Source of the DNA: an uncultured Clostridia bacterium
Lineage (GTDB): Bacteria; Bacillota; Clostridia; TANB77; CAG-508
Assembly (NCBI GenBank): GCA_934177725.1
Contig: CAKPPO010000007.1
Coordinates: 1-64,000, forward strand
Reading direction: 5' to 3'
Length of the DNA: 64,000 nt
Below are positions 44,236-52,619 of this stretch, piece by piece. Both the position numbers and the translations under genes were made by a program. Numbering within the stretch: the stretch's first letter is position 1; each line of letters begins with the position of its first letter. Below the pieces are notes generated by a model. It worked only from the letters and a program-made list of their open reading frames with translations, was not told where the DNA came from and did no database searches.

Positions 44236-45195
44236 TTATTTATTTTCTTCATTTTCTTTGTTTTCTGTGTTCTTACTATTATAGACATCAATAATGAATG
44301 GAGGTCTGTTTCTTGCAGCATCGAACATTCTCCACATATATTCTCCTAAAACTCCCATAGAAAGCATTATGATGCCAAATCCCATAAGCATTATAATAAG
44401 TAGAGAAGAATAACCTTCTACATCTATTGAACCAGAAATTTTTCTGATTAGTGTAACTACAAGTAAAACAAAAGCCACAATGAAAGTGAAAATTCCTAAA
44501 CCAGAAATGAATCTGATAGGAAAATAAGAAAAACTTAAAATAGAGTCTATTACTAATTTTACTTTCTTAGAGAAGGTCCATCTAGATTTACCAGCTTCTC
44601 TTTTTAATCTAGTATAAGGAACACTTGCTGTTTTAAAACCGCTCCATAATATTTGACTCATTAAAGATGTATTTTTCTCAGCCATGTTTACTAAAACATC
44701 GATAACCTTTCTATCTATTAAGAAACTATCAAAACCACCCTTTGGATAATTAGGCAAAGCTACTTTTCTCATCATGTTAGCATATGTATTAGCTAAAAAT
44801 GTTTGGATAAAAGATTCATCTCTATCTGCTCTTGTTGCAATAACAACATCATTTCCTTCGTAATATTTAGTAAGCATATCTATTATAAGTTCAGAAGGTT
44901 CTTGTAAATCAGCTGCTTTTCTAACAGCCATATCTCCTGTACATTTAGAAAGACCAGCTAATATAGCAGCATGTTCACCAAAGTTTCTAGAAAGTCTCAT
45001 TGTAATAATTTTGTCGTCTAATTTAGCAATTTCTTGCATTACTTCATATGAATTGTCTTTAGATCCATCATCTACAAAAATTAACTCATAATCAATTGAA
45101 AGCTTATTTAATACTTTTTCTCTTAAATCATTGTATAATGGAAGTAAACTTTCAGAGTTATAGTATACTGGTACTATTATTGATAATTTTTTCAT
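44236..45195 (-). CDS. GtrB/DPM1-like polyprenyl-phosphate glycosyltransferase
   Basis: This family 2 glycosyltransferase (319 aa) puts a single sugar on undecaprenyl phosphate at the cytosolic face. The GT-A core has SIIVPVYYNSESLLPLYNDL, FVDDGSKDNS, and a KAADLQEP metal-site region. Two C-terminal membrane helices (about residues 226-250 and 263-287) follow, as in GtrB and ArnC. I use ATG 45195 after AAAGGGGA rather than a start 21 bp upstream. It is divergent from the cluster at 45395-49822, with which it probably works. Confidence 0.9.
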   Translation of the reverse strand: MKKLSIIVPVYYNSESLLPLYNDLREKVLNKLSIDYELIFVDDGSKDNSYEVMQEIAKLDDKIITMRLSRNFGEHAAILAGLSKCTGDMAVRKAADLQEPSELIIDMLTKYYEGNDVVIATRADRDESFIQTFLANTYANMMRKVALPNYPKGGFDSFLIDRKVIDVLVNMAEKNTSLMSQILWSGFKTASVPYTRLKREAGKSRWTFSKKVKLVIDSILSFSYFPIRFISGLGIFTFIVAFVLLVVTLIRKISGSIDVEGYSSLLIIMLMGFGIIMLSMGVLGEYMWRMFDAARNRPPFIIDVYNSKNTENKENEENK

Positions 45196-45327
45196 TTTAA
45201 AATCCCCTTTTATCAAAATGATATTATGCTCATTATTATATCACAAAAAAACAAAAAGTAAACTAAAAAGACAAAAATATGCATAAAAATAGCACTTTTA
45301 AGGTTGTTGAAAAATGAAAAAAATTTA

Positions 45328-45356
45328 TTGACTTTTTATATTTGCAAGTATATAAT
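45328..45356 (+). promoter_or_regulatory. Consensus sigma-A promoter of the GT-C/wecE cluster
   Basis: TTGACT (45328-45333), a 17-bp spacer and TATAAT (45351-45356), 39 bp before the first gene of a five-gene operon. Confidence 0.85.
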
Positions 45357-45394
45357 CTATGTACTATTAAAGAGAAAAGTAGGAAAATAAAAGG

Positions 45395-46747
45395 GTGAAA
45401 AAATTGAATAAAATACATATTAAGGAAAAGTATATAAAAATAGCATTTATATTACTTGTTTTTGTAATGACACTTACTTGGGCAATTATACAGCCAAATA
45501 ACGAAGGACCAGATGAAGGCATGAAAATGGATATATGCCAATATATTGCGAACCATGGAAAATTACCACATGGTGGAGAAGAAGAAATAAGAAATCCTAT
45601 ATGGGGAATATCTTATGGATTTACACCAATATTATCTTATATAATAGGTGGTTTATTTGTAAAAATAGCAAGTAGTTTTACTAGTGATATTCATATACTT
45701 TATATTGCAGCAAGATTTATAAGTGTACTTTGTATTACAGCAATGAGTATAGTTAATATGAAAATTGGAGAAAAATTATTTAAAAGCAAATATTATAAAT
45801 GGTTCTTTATAGTACTTACAAGTGTATTGCCACAAATAATATTTATAGGCTCTTATATAAATAACGATTCATTAGCTTTATTATCAATTTCAATTATTAT
45901 ATATGCTTGGTTAAATGGACTAGAAAACAAATGGAATATAAAAAGTTGCATAATACTTTCAATAGGATTAGGACTATGTGCTTTATCTTACTACAATGCA
46001 TATGGTTACATATTAACAAGTGTAATTCTATTTATAGCATCATACTTTATAAATAAAAATGAAAATAATAAATTTGATTTTAAAGATATGTTCAAAAAAG
46101 GAATAATAATTACTGGAATAACATTTTTATTATGTGGATGGTGGTTCATAAGGAATGCAATAATTTATAATGGTGATTTCTTAGGACTAAGTACAGAAGA
46201 AGAATACTCTGAGCAATATGCTATGGAAGAATTTAAACCAACTAATAGAAAAACTCCACAAAATACAAATATGGGACTATTTAATATGCTATTTAAAAAG
46301 GGCTGGGTAATTGTAACATTAAAGAGTTTTGTAGGATTGTTTGGAACAATGATAATCTCAATGGGAACAAAATTCTATTTACTTTACTTTGGAGTATTTG
46401 CTGTTGGAATAATAGGATACATATCAAGATTTTATAAATTTAAACATATAAAAGAACTAAAAGAAGATAAAAATAAAGCATTATTAGAAACAATATTTGG
46501 AATAAATATTGTGATACCGATTGGCTTAAGCATATATTACTCATATTGCAATGATTTTCAACCACAAGGAAGATATATAATGCCAATGTTAATACCATTT
46601 ATGTATTTTGTTGTATCAGGGTTAGAAAAGATATTAGATAAATTTATAAAAAACGAAAAAGTGAAAAAATTAGTACAAATATTGATAATAATTATAGGAA
46701 TATTATTACCAATACATTGTTTAATAAGAATGATTCAAAAATATTAA
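45395..46747 (+). CDS. GT-C type membrane glycosyltransferase-like protein
   Basis: This 450-aa polytopic protein has about 10-11 helices. After the first helix comes an acidic loop, QPNNEGPDEGMKMDICQYIA. Such loops carry the catalytic Asp/Glu in lipid-dependent GT-C enzymes. NDSLALLSISIIIYAWLNG and a large exoloop around residues 250-300 follow, then a C-terminal FQPQGRYIMPMLIPFMYF segment, all typical of the PMT/DUF2142 superfamily. It probably transfers a sugar from a polyprenyl carrier to a surface acceptor. GTG at 45395 or TTG at 45404 are both possible starts. Confidence 0.8.
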   Translation: MKKLNKIHIKEKYIKIAFILLVFVMTLTWAIIQPNNEGPDEGMKMDICQYIANHGKLPHGGEEEIRNPIWGISYGFTPILSYIIGGLFVKIASSFTSDIHILYIAARFISVLCITAMSIVNMKIGEKLFKSKYYKWFFIVLTSVLPQIIFIGSYINNDSLALLSISIIIYAWLNGLENKWNIKSCIILSIGLGLCALSYYNAYGYILTSVILFIASYFINKNENNKFDFKDMFKKGIIITGITFLLCGWWFIRNAIIYNGDFLGLSTEEEYSEQYAMEEFKPTNRKTPQNTNMGLFNMLFKKGWVIVTLKSFVGLFGTMIISMGTKFYLLYFGVFAVGIIGYISRFYKFKHIKELKEDKNKALLETIFGINIVIPIGLSIYYSYCNDFQPQGRYIMPMLIPFMYFVVSGLEKILDKFIKNEKVKKLVQILIIIIGILLPIHCLIRMIQKY

Positions 46748-46769
46748 TTATAGAAAGAAGAAAAATAAA

Positions 46770-47909
46770 ATGATAGGATTTAATATACCACCAGTTATAG
46801 GAACTGAAGAAAAATATGTAAAACAAGCAATAGAAGCACATAAAATTTGCGGAGACGGAGAATTTACAAAAAAATGTAAAGAATGGATGGAAAATAGATT
46901 TAAAGCGGAAGAAGTTCTTCTTACAACTTCATGCTCTAGTGCTTTAGAAATGGCGGCACTTTTGGCAGATATAAAACCAGGAGACGAAGTTATTATGCCA
47001 GCATTTACTTTTGTCTCTACAGCAAATGCATTTGTTTTAAGAGGAGCTAAAATAGTATTTGTTGATATTAGACCAGATACTATGAATATAGATGAAAATT
47101 TAATAGAAGCGGCTATTACAGATAGAACTAAAGCGATAGTTCCTGTTCATTATGCGGGTGTAGCTTGCGAAATGGATAAAATATTAGCGATTGCTAAAAA
47201 ACATAATTTACTAGTAATTGAAGATGCTGCACAAGGAGTTATGGCAAAATATAAAGATAAATATTTAGGAACTATTGGAGACATAGGCTGTTATTCTTTT
47301 CATGAAACAAAAAATTATAGTTCTGGTGAAGGTGGAGCAGTAGTATTTAAAGATAATAGATATACGGAAATGGCTGAAATTATAAGAGAAAAAGGAACTA
47401 ATAGAAGTAAATTTTTTAGAGGGCAAGTAGACAAATATACATGGGTAGAATGTGGATCATCATATTTGCCAAGTGATATAAATGCAGCATATTTATGGGC
47501 AGAATTAGAACAAGCAGATAAAATAAACGATAATAGACTTGCTACATGGAATTATTATAATGAAAATTTAAAAATATTAGAAGATGAAGGATATATACAA
47601 AGACCTTATATTCCAGAAGAATGCAAACATAATGCACACATGTATTATATAAAAGCAAAAGATTTAGAGGAAAGAACAAATTTAATTAAATACTTAAAAG
47701 AAAATGGAGTACAAGCAGTATTTCATTATATTCCACTTCATACTGCACCTGCAGGTATTAAATACGGTAGATTTAATGGTGAAGATAAATATACTACAAA
47801 AGAAAGTGATAGACTATTAAGACTACCAATGTATTATAATCTACAAAAAGACGATGCAGAAAAAGTGGTACAAACTGTAAAAGATTTTTATACAAAGAAT
47901 GTTAAATAA
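46770..47909 (+). CDS. wecE: dTDP-4-amino-4,6-dideoxygalactose transaminase (WecE/RffA)
   Basis: This PLP enzyme converts dTDP-4-keto-6-deoxyglucose to dTDP-4-amino-4,6-dideoxygalactose. The 379-aa sequence follows E. coli WecE very closely over its length. Examples are FNIPPVIGTE, ICGDGEFTKKC, SCSSALEMAALLADIKPGDE, IVPVHYAGVACEMD and SFHETKNYSSGEGGA, which contains the PLP-binding Lys. RGQVDKYTWVE and AVFHYIPLHTAPAG follow. The dTDP-sugar precursor genes rmlA and rmlB are not in the window. Confidence 0.94.
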   Translation: MIGFNIPPVIGTEEKYVKQAIEAHKICGDGEFTKKCKEWMENRFKAEEVLLTTSCSSALEMAALLADIKPGDEVIMPAFTFVSTANAFVLRGAKIVFVDIRPDTMNIDENLIEAAITDRTKAIVPVHYAGVACEMDKILAIAKKHNLLVIEDAAQGVMAKYKDKYLGTIGDIGCYSFHETKNYSSGEGGAVVFKDNRYTEMAEIIREKGTNRSKFFRGQVDKYTWVECGSSYLPSDINAAYLWAELEQADKINDNRLATWNYYNENLKILEDEGYIQRPYIPEECKHNAHMYYIKAKDLEERTNLIKYLKENGVQAVFHYIPLHTAPAGIKYGRFNGEDKYTTKESDRLLRLPMYYNLQKDDAEKVVQTVKDFYTKNVK

Positions 47910-47933
47910 TTTTTATAAAAGAGGAATTTTAAT

Positions 47934-49088
47934 ATGAAAAAAATAGCGATAATTGGAGCAAATGATTTTCAAAATCCATTAATATTAAAAGCAAAAAGTT
48001 TAGGATACGAAACACATGTATTTGCATGGCAAGACGGATCTATTGGAGAAGAAACGGCTGATTATTTCTATCCAATAAGTATAGTAGAAAAAGATGAAAT
48101 TTTAGAAAAGTGTAAAGAAATAGGAATAGATGCAATTGCAACAATAGCATCAGATTTAGCAACATTAACAGTTAACTATGTGGCTGAAAAATTAAGATTA
48201 CCAGGAAATTCTTTAGAATGCACAAAAAAATCTACCAATAAATATGAGATGAGAAAAGCTTTTAAAGAAGCGGGAGTAGCCACTCCTGGATTTGAAATAG
48301 TATCTTCTACAGAAGATATAGAAAAATTAAGTGATATGGAATATCCACTAATTGTAAAACCTACAGACAGATCAGGAAGTAGAGCTATTACAAAGATATA
48401 TAAAAAAGAAGAATTAGAAGAAGCAATTTCAAAAGCTATAGAAAATTCATTTGGGAAAAAAGCAATAGTAGAAGAATATATTGAAGGAAATGAATTTAGT
48501 GCAGAGGGGATCACATATAAAGGAGAACATAAATTTCTAACAATTACAAGAAAAGCAACTACTGGAGCACCTCATTTTATAGAAACAGGTCATATTGAGC
48601 CAGCAGGACTTTCTAAAGACATGGAAGAAAAAATTTATAATGAACTAACTAAAGCATTAACCGCATTACAAATAACTAATAGTGCAACACATTCAGAATT
48701 TAAAATTACACCTAATGGAGATGTTAGAATAATAGAAATAGGTGCTAGAATGGGCGGAGATTGCATAGGATCAGATTTAGTACGAATTTCTACAGGATAT
48801 GATTTTGTAAAAATGGTTATAGATGTAGCAATGGGAAATAAACCTTCATTTGAAAAGGTAACAGAACCTAAAATAGCAGTTATAAGATTCATATTTAATA
48901 AGGAAGATTTAGAAAACTTTAAAAAGGTAAAAAGTGAAACACCAGAGTTAATCTATTTTGCAAGCAAAATAGAAGATATATCTTCTCATGAAGTAGTAGA
49001 TAGCTCCTCAAGATTTGGATTTTATATACTTGCGTGTAAAAATAAAGAAAAGATTAGGTGGTTATTGAACGAAGATGAGCAATATTAA
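47934..49088 (+). CDS. ATP-grasp enzyme
   Basis: This 384-aa ATP-grasp protein is of the carbamoyl-phosphate-synthase-like type. It has an N-terminal Rossmann-like half (KIAIIGANDFQNPLILKAKS). The ATP-grasp core shows YPLIVKPTDRSGSRAITKI, IVEEYIEGNEFSAEGITYKG, and EFKITPNGDVRIIEIGARMG with metal ligands. Such enzymes ligate a carboxylate to an amine. Directly after wecE, it may attach an amino acid to the 4-amino group of the sugar. That is inference from position. It overlaps the next gene by 14 bp. Confidence 0.88.
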   Translation: MKKIAIIGANDFQNPLILKAKSLGYETHVFAWQDGSIGEETADYFYPISIVEKDEILEKCKEIGIDAIATIASDLATLTVNYVAEKLRLPGNSLECTKKSTNKYEMRKAFKEAGVATPGFEIVSSTEDIEKLSDMEYPLIVKPTDRSGSRAITKIYKKEELEEAISKAIENSFGKKAIVEEYIEGNEFSAEGITYKGEHKFLTITRKATTGAPHFIETGHIEPAGLSKDMEEKIYNELTKALTALQITNSATHSEFKITPNGDVRIIEIGARMGGDCIGSDLVRISTGYDFVKMVIDVAMGNKPSFEKVTEPKIAVIRFIFNKEDLENFKKVKSETPELIYFASKIEDISSHEVVDSSSRFGFYILACKNKEKIRWLLNEDEQY

Positions 49089-49494
49089 TAATAATGAAAA
49101 TTTGGAAAAAGTAGAAGAACAAAAAAGCTTAGAATTAAAAGATAAAAAAGATAAGAAAAAATTTATTAAAAACATTATAATACTCCAAGTAATAATTCTT
49201 ATTTATACATTGTCAACAGTAACAGCAAAATTTGCATCTCAAGAAGAATTTTTAAGCTTAAAATTTATATTGTTTTATGGTATAGAAATATTTATATTAG
49301 GTGTTTATGCAATACTTTGGCAACAAATAATAAAGAAATTTGAAATATCAGTTGCGTATGCTAATAGAGCAATGTCTCTTTTATGGTCAATAGTATGGGC
49401 AATAGTATTCTTTGGAGAACAAATTACCTTAAAAAATGTAATAGGAGTAATAATTGTAATAATAGGTACAATTATAGTGAATAGTGATGAATAG
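49075..49494 (+). CDS. Small DMT-family membrane protein (ArnE/ArnF-like), first of a pair
   Basis: This 139-aa protein has a charged N-terminal extension of about 30 residues, then four membrane helices. The last part, SVAYANRAMSLLWSIVWAIV-FFGEQITLKNVIGVIIVIIG, is the characteristic EamA/SMR end. Half-size DMT proteins in tandem can flip undecaprenyl-linked sugars (ArnE/ArnF). The overlap with the ATP-grasp gene and with the next gene suggests tightly coupled synthesis. Confidence 0.85.
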   Translation: MSNINNNENLEKVEEQKSLELKDKKDKKKFIKNIIILQVIILIYTLSTVTAKFASQEEFLSLKFILFYGIEIFILGVYAILWQQIIKKFEISVAYANRAMSLLWSIVWAIVFFGEQITLKNVIGVIIVIIGTIIVNSDE

Positions 49495-49822
49495 TTATGT
49501 GTTTTTATTAATAGCCTCTGTTTTAATAGCGTCATGCTCACAAATAATATTAAAAAAGAGTGCATCAAAAGAATATAGTTCAATTATTAGAGAATATCTA
49601 AATGTAAGAGTAATTGTAGGATATGGAATGATGTTTATATCTACAATACTTACAATATTTGCATTTAAAGGTTTAGATTATAAAAATGGTCCAATAATTG
49701 AATCTTTGGGATATATATTTATAATGTTTTTAAGTAGAATTTTTCTAAAAGAAAAAATAACAAAGAAAAAAATAATAGGCAATTCATTAATACTTTTAGG
49801 AATATTAGTATTTTATATTTAA
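49487..49822 (+). CDS. Small DMT-family membrane protein, second of a pair
   Basis: This 111-aa protein has four membrane helices. The N-terminal part VFLLIASVLIASCSQIILKK and the C-terminal IFLKEKITKKKIIGNSLILL-GILVFYI match the SMR/EamA pattern. Its start overlaps the preceding gene by 8 bp; a GTG one codon earlier is also possible. With that gene it likely forms a heterodimeric ArnE/F-like flippase. It ends the operon. Confidence 0.85.
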   Translation: MNSYVFLLIASVLIASCSQIILKKSASKEYSSIIREYLNVRVIVGYGMMFISTILTIFAFKGLDYKNGPIIESLGYIFIMFLSRIFLKEKITKKKIIGNSLILLGILVFYI

Positions 49823-49825
49823 AAA

Positions 49826-49858
49826 GGACATTTGGGGACGGGTCACTTTTGTCCTTTA
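49826..49858 (+). repeat. REP-like element, single copy (GGGGACGGGTCAC ... GTCC)
   Basis: It begins GGACATTTGGGGAC and ends TTTTGTCC, with complementary tips GGACA/TGTCC. The same sequence forms both arms of the inverted pair at 52480-52603. It is 4 bp after the second DMT gene stop. Confidence 0.8.
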
Positions 49859-49877
49859 CATAAAATTGCAAAATGTT

Positions 49878-49914
49878 AATGTCAATAGGGTTGTTCCTTA
49901 TTGACATTTTTTAT
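49878..49914 (+). terminator. Terminator of the GT-C/wecE cluster
   Basis: AATGTCAATAGGG pairs with CCTTATTGACATT (one G-U), followed by a T-run. Confidence 0.85.
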
Positions 49915-49959
49915 ATAGTAAGATAATATTATTTTAAATAGAAAAGAAAGTAGGAGAAT

Positions 49960-50856
49960 ATGAAGTATATATTTATAATAAATGCTATAGCAGGTAGAGG
50001 AAGATATAAAAAGATATTACCAAACATAGAAAAAACATGTAAAGAAAGAAACATAGAATATGAAATAAGATATATTTCAGAAGAAAAAGATGGTTCACAA
50101 ATAGCTTTAGAATACAAAGACGAAGAAAATGTAATATATGTAGTTGGTGGAGATGGAACAATAACAAGGACTTTGGCTGGTATAGTAGGAACAAAAAATA
50201 AATTAGGTGTTATTCCATCAGGTTCTGGAAATGATACGTATAGAACAATAAAAATGTTACCAGATAAAGAAACTAAAATAGATTTAGCTAAAATAAATGA
50301 TACTTATTTTATAAATGTAGCATGTACAGGTGTAGATGCTGAAGTTGCAAATAACATAGATAAATTAAGGAAAACAAAAATTCCGACAAGTCAACTTTAT
50401 AATGCAAGCATAATATATACATTTGTAAAATTTAAACATAAAAGAATGAAACTCCATACGAGTATAAAGGATATCGATTCTAAATATACAATATTAAGCA
50501 TTTGCAATGGCGCATATTATGGAGGAGGATTTAACATAGCGCCAAAAGCAGAGTTAACAGATGGACTTTTAGACATCTATTATGGAGAAAAAATGTCTAA
50601 AATAAAAATGATACCGCTTCTGCTAAAAATGAAAAATGGAAAACATGAAGGAAAAAGAAAAATACATAAGTTTAGAACTAATCATGTAGAAATAGATTTT
50701 GAAGAGGAAATTACATTTAATGTAGATGGAGAAAAAGTAACAAATAATCATTTTACAATAGACATCTTACCAAAGGTAATTACTGTTTATAATGATGATG
50801 AATTTGTACAAAGCTTATTTAAAGATGCTACCAAAAGTGAAACTTGTACCTGCTAG
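49960..50856 (+). CDS. Diacylglycerol kinase/YegS family lipid kinase
   Basis: This 298-aa soluble lipid kinase is related to DgkB, YegS and BmrU. Motifs are FIINAIAGRGRYKKILP (5-21), VVGGDGTITRTLAGIV (65-80) with the GGDGT signature, and GVIPSGSGNDTYR. The C-terminal beta-sandwich has VDGEKV and ends in ETCTC. It may recycle diacylglycerol from lipoteichoic acid or membrane lipid turnover. Start: ATG after GTAGGAG. Confidence 0.92.
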   Translation: MKYIFIINAIAGRGRYKKILPNIEKTCKERNIEYEIRYISEEKDGSQIALEYKDEENVIYVVGGDGTITRTLAGIVGTKNKLGVIPSGSGNDTYRTIKMLPDKETKIDLAKINDTYFINVACTGVDAEVANNIDKLRKTKIPTSQLYNASIIYTFVKFKHKRMKLHTSIKDIDSKYTILSICNGAYYGGGFNIAPKAELTDGLLDIYYGEKMSKIKMIPLLLKMKNGKHEGKRKIHKFRTNHVEIDFEEEITFNVDGEKVTNNHFTIDILPKVITVYNDDEFVQSLFKDATKSETCTC

Positions 50857-50901
50857 TACAAGTATGCAGGCATATTAAGGAAAATTAAAAAAGTTACCAA
50901 A

Positions 50902-50952
50902 TTAACACGGAAAAAATGGCAAAAATATAAATCATAATATACATTTATGATA
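50902..50952 (+). promoter_or_regulatory. Possible promoter with operator-like inverted repeat
   Basis: TTAACA (50902-50907), an 18-bp spacer and TATAAA (50926-50931), followed at once by TCATAA/TTATGA with a 7-bp centre (about 50932-50950). Either a weak promoter with an operator at the start site, or a leader hairpin. Confidence 0.4.
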
Positions 50953-50996
50953 AGATAATAAGCATAAAATAAATAAGGGGAAAGAGGAAAAAAATA

Positions 50997-52394
50997 ATGA
51001 GAAAAATAAAAACTATATCAATATTATTTATGGCATGCTTATTAGCTAGTTTAATATTTCAAATGTATGTAAACAAAGTATATGCTGGAACCAAAAATGA
51101 AGTAACATTAAATTTTAAAGGTGGAATTATTCACGATGGTTATGTAGAATATAGCAAGAAAGCAAAATTACAATTATTTAAAGGAGATGAGTTAGTTACT
51201 AATATTTCAAATAATATGGTAATTGATTTAAACGAAGCAGAGTATAAGTTTGTAATTGAAGAAATTGAAGATACAAGTCTTTCTGGCGTTAATACCTACA
51301 TAAGATTGAATATTAATAATTGGTATTACCCAATGAAAACAATAGTAGGTGAAGCTAAATCTACATTCAGATTAGAATCAAGTAAATTTAGTGGAACATT
51401 AGATGTTAAATTTGTAAGAACCAATATTGCTATTAACACAACAGTTAAAAATGTTTATAATGATATATCATCAAAAGGTGTAATAGATTTGACTAATGGT
51501 AAAGAATATGTAATAGATTTTTCTAAAACTGATGAATTGACAGAAGGATTAAAATCATTTGCAGATTTAGATAAAACACTATATTATAAGAGAAGCAATG
51601 ATGGTCTATTAGCAACAGACAATGAAAGTGAAGCTGTTATAAAGATTGTTGAAAATAGGTCAGAAAATAAAGCAATATTAACTGCAGTAAATGTTGGAAC
51701 TAAAAAAAATGAAGTTTTTAAAGGATTTCATACTCAATATACAGGTTCTAAATTGAGTTTTACTGGCTCAGATGGTGGAATTTTGAATGAAACAAGATTT
51801 GATTATTATACTAGATGTACTTATGAATTTACATTTAAATATGCAAAGGAAGAAGTTAAACCAAAAGAATATAAAGTTATTGAAGGTGCAAATCAAAAAT
51901 ACACAATAGATGAGTCAAAAAATGCAACATTTAGAATAGACGCAGAATATAATCTATTTGAAAATGGTGGAAAAGTATATGTAGATAACACTTTAGTAGA
52001 TAGTAATAATTATACTTCTAAATCAGGTAGTACAATAATAACTTTAAAAGATGCTTATTTAAAAACATTATCTGTTGGGGAACATACTTTAAAAGTAGCT
52101 TTCACAGATGGTGGAGAAACAACAACTAAGTTTGTAATAGCTAAAAAAGTAGAAGAAAATAAAGACAATAACAGCAATAATAACAATAGTAATAAAAATA
52201 ATAACAAAGATAATAGCAATAAAAACGATAATATTGATAATACTACTTCAAACACAGAAAACGAAAATAAGAAAGAAAACATCTCAAATCCAAAAACAGG
52301 AGATAATGTGATGCTATATGTAACAATAGCAAGTATGTCAATATTAGGTTTAGGAGCAACAACAATAGCTTCTAGAAAGAGAAAAATGAACTAA
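50997..52394 (+). CDS. Cell-wall-anchored surface protein with NPKTG sorting signal
   Basis: This 465-aa protein has a signal peptide (about residues 1-30, ending VYAG) and a beta-rich ectodomain of about 350 residues with no recognised family. An Asn/Lys/Asp-rich spacer (about 387-430) is followed by a C-terminal sorting signal. The signal is NPKTGDN (about 433-439), a hydrophobic helix and the tail SRKRKMN. NPKTG departs from the classical LPxTG. Such variants are known for some clostridial sortases. The cognate sortase is not in the window. Confidence 0.85.
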   Translation: MRKIKTISILFMACLLASLIFQMYVNKVYAGTKNEVTLNFKGGIIHDGYVEYSKKAKLQLFKGDELVTNISNNMVIDLNEAEYKFVIEEIEDTSLSGVNTYIRLNINNWYYPMKTIVGEAKSTFRLESSKFSGTLDVKFVRTNIAINTTVKNVYNDISSKGVIDLTNGKEYVIDFSKTDELTEGLKSFADLDKTLYYKRSNDGLLATDNESEAVIKIVENRSENKAILTAVNVGTKKNEVFKGFHTQYTGSKLSFTGSDGGILNETRFDYYTRCTYEFTFKYAKEEVKPKEYKVIEGANQKYTIDESKNATFRIDAEYNLFENGGKVYVDNTLVDSNNYTSKSGSTIITLKDAYLKTLSVGEHTLKVAFTDGGETTTKFVIAKKVEENKDNNSNNNNSNKNNNKDNSNKNDNIDNTTSNTENENKKENISNPKTGDNVMLYVTIASMSILGLGATTIASRKRKMN

Positions 52395-52418
52395 AATAAT
52401 AAAAAATATCAATATTAT

Positions 52419-52450
52419 AAAACAAGGTATATTAAATGCCTTGTTTTTTT
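52419..52450 (+). terminator. Terminator of the surface protein gene
   Basis: AAAACAAGGTAT pairs with ATGCCTTGTTTT (one G-U), followed by T7. Confidence 0.85.
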
Positions 52451-52478
52451 ATAATATAAATGATATAAATAATGCAAA

Positions 52479-52604
52479 AGACATTTGGGGACGGGTCACA
52501 TTTGTCCTTTGTAAATTAGTATTACTAAATAAGAATTTTATATTTTTATCACTAATGCATTGATATTATGTAAAGGACAAAAGTGACCCGTCCCCAAATG
52601 TCCT
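52479..52604. repeat. Inverted pair of REP-like elements (about 125 bp, MITE-like)
   Basis: The left arm (52480-52514) and right arm (52571-52603) are inverted copies of the GGGGACGGGTCAC element, with two or three differences. They enclose about 56 bp of A/T-rich DNA. Each arm can fold by itself, and the two can fold together into a long hairpin. It ends 16 bp before uvrB and overlaps the region where a uvrB promoter would be expected. Confidence 0.85.
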
Positions 52605-52619
52605 GAGAGAGGAGAAGAA

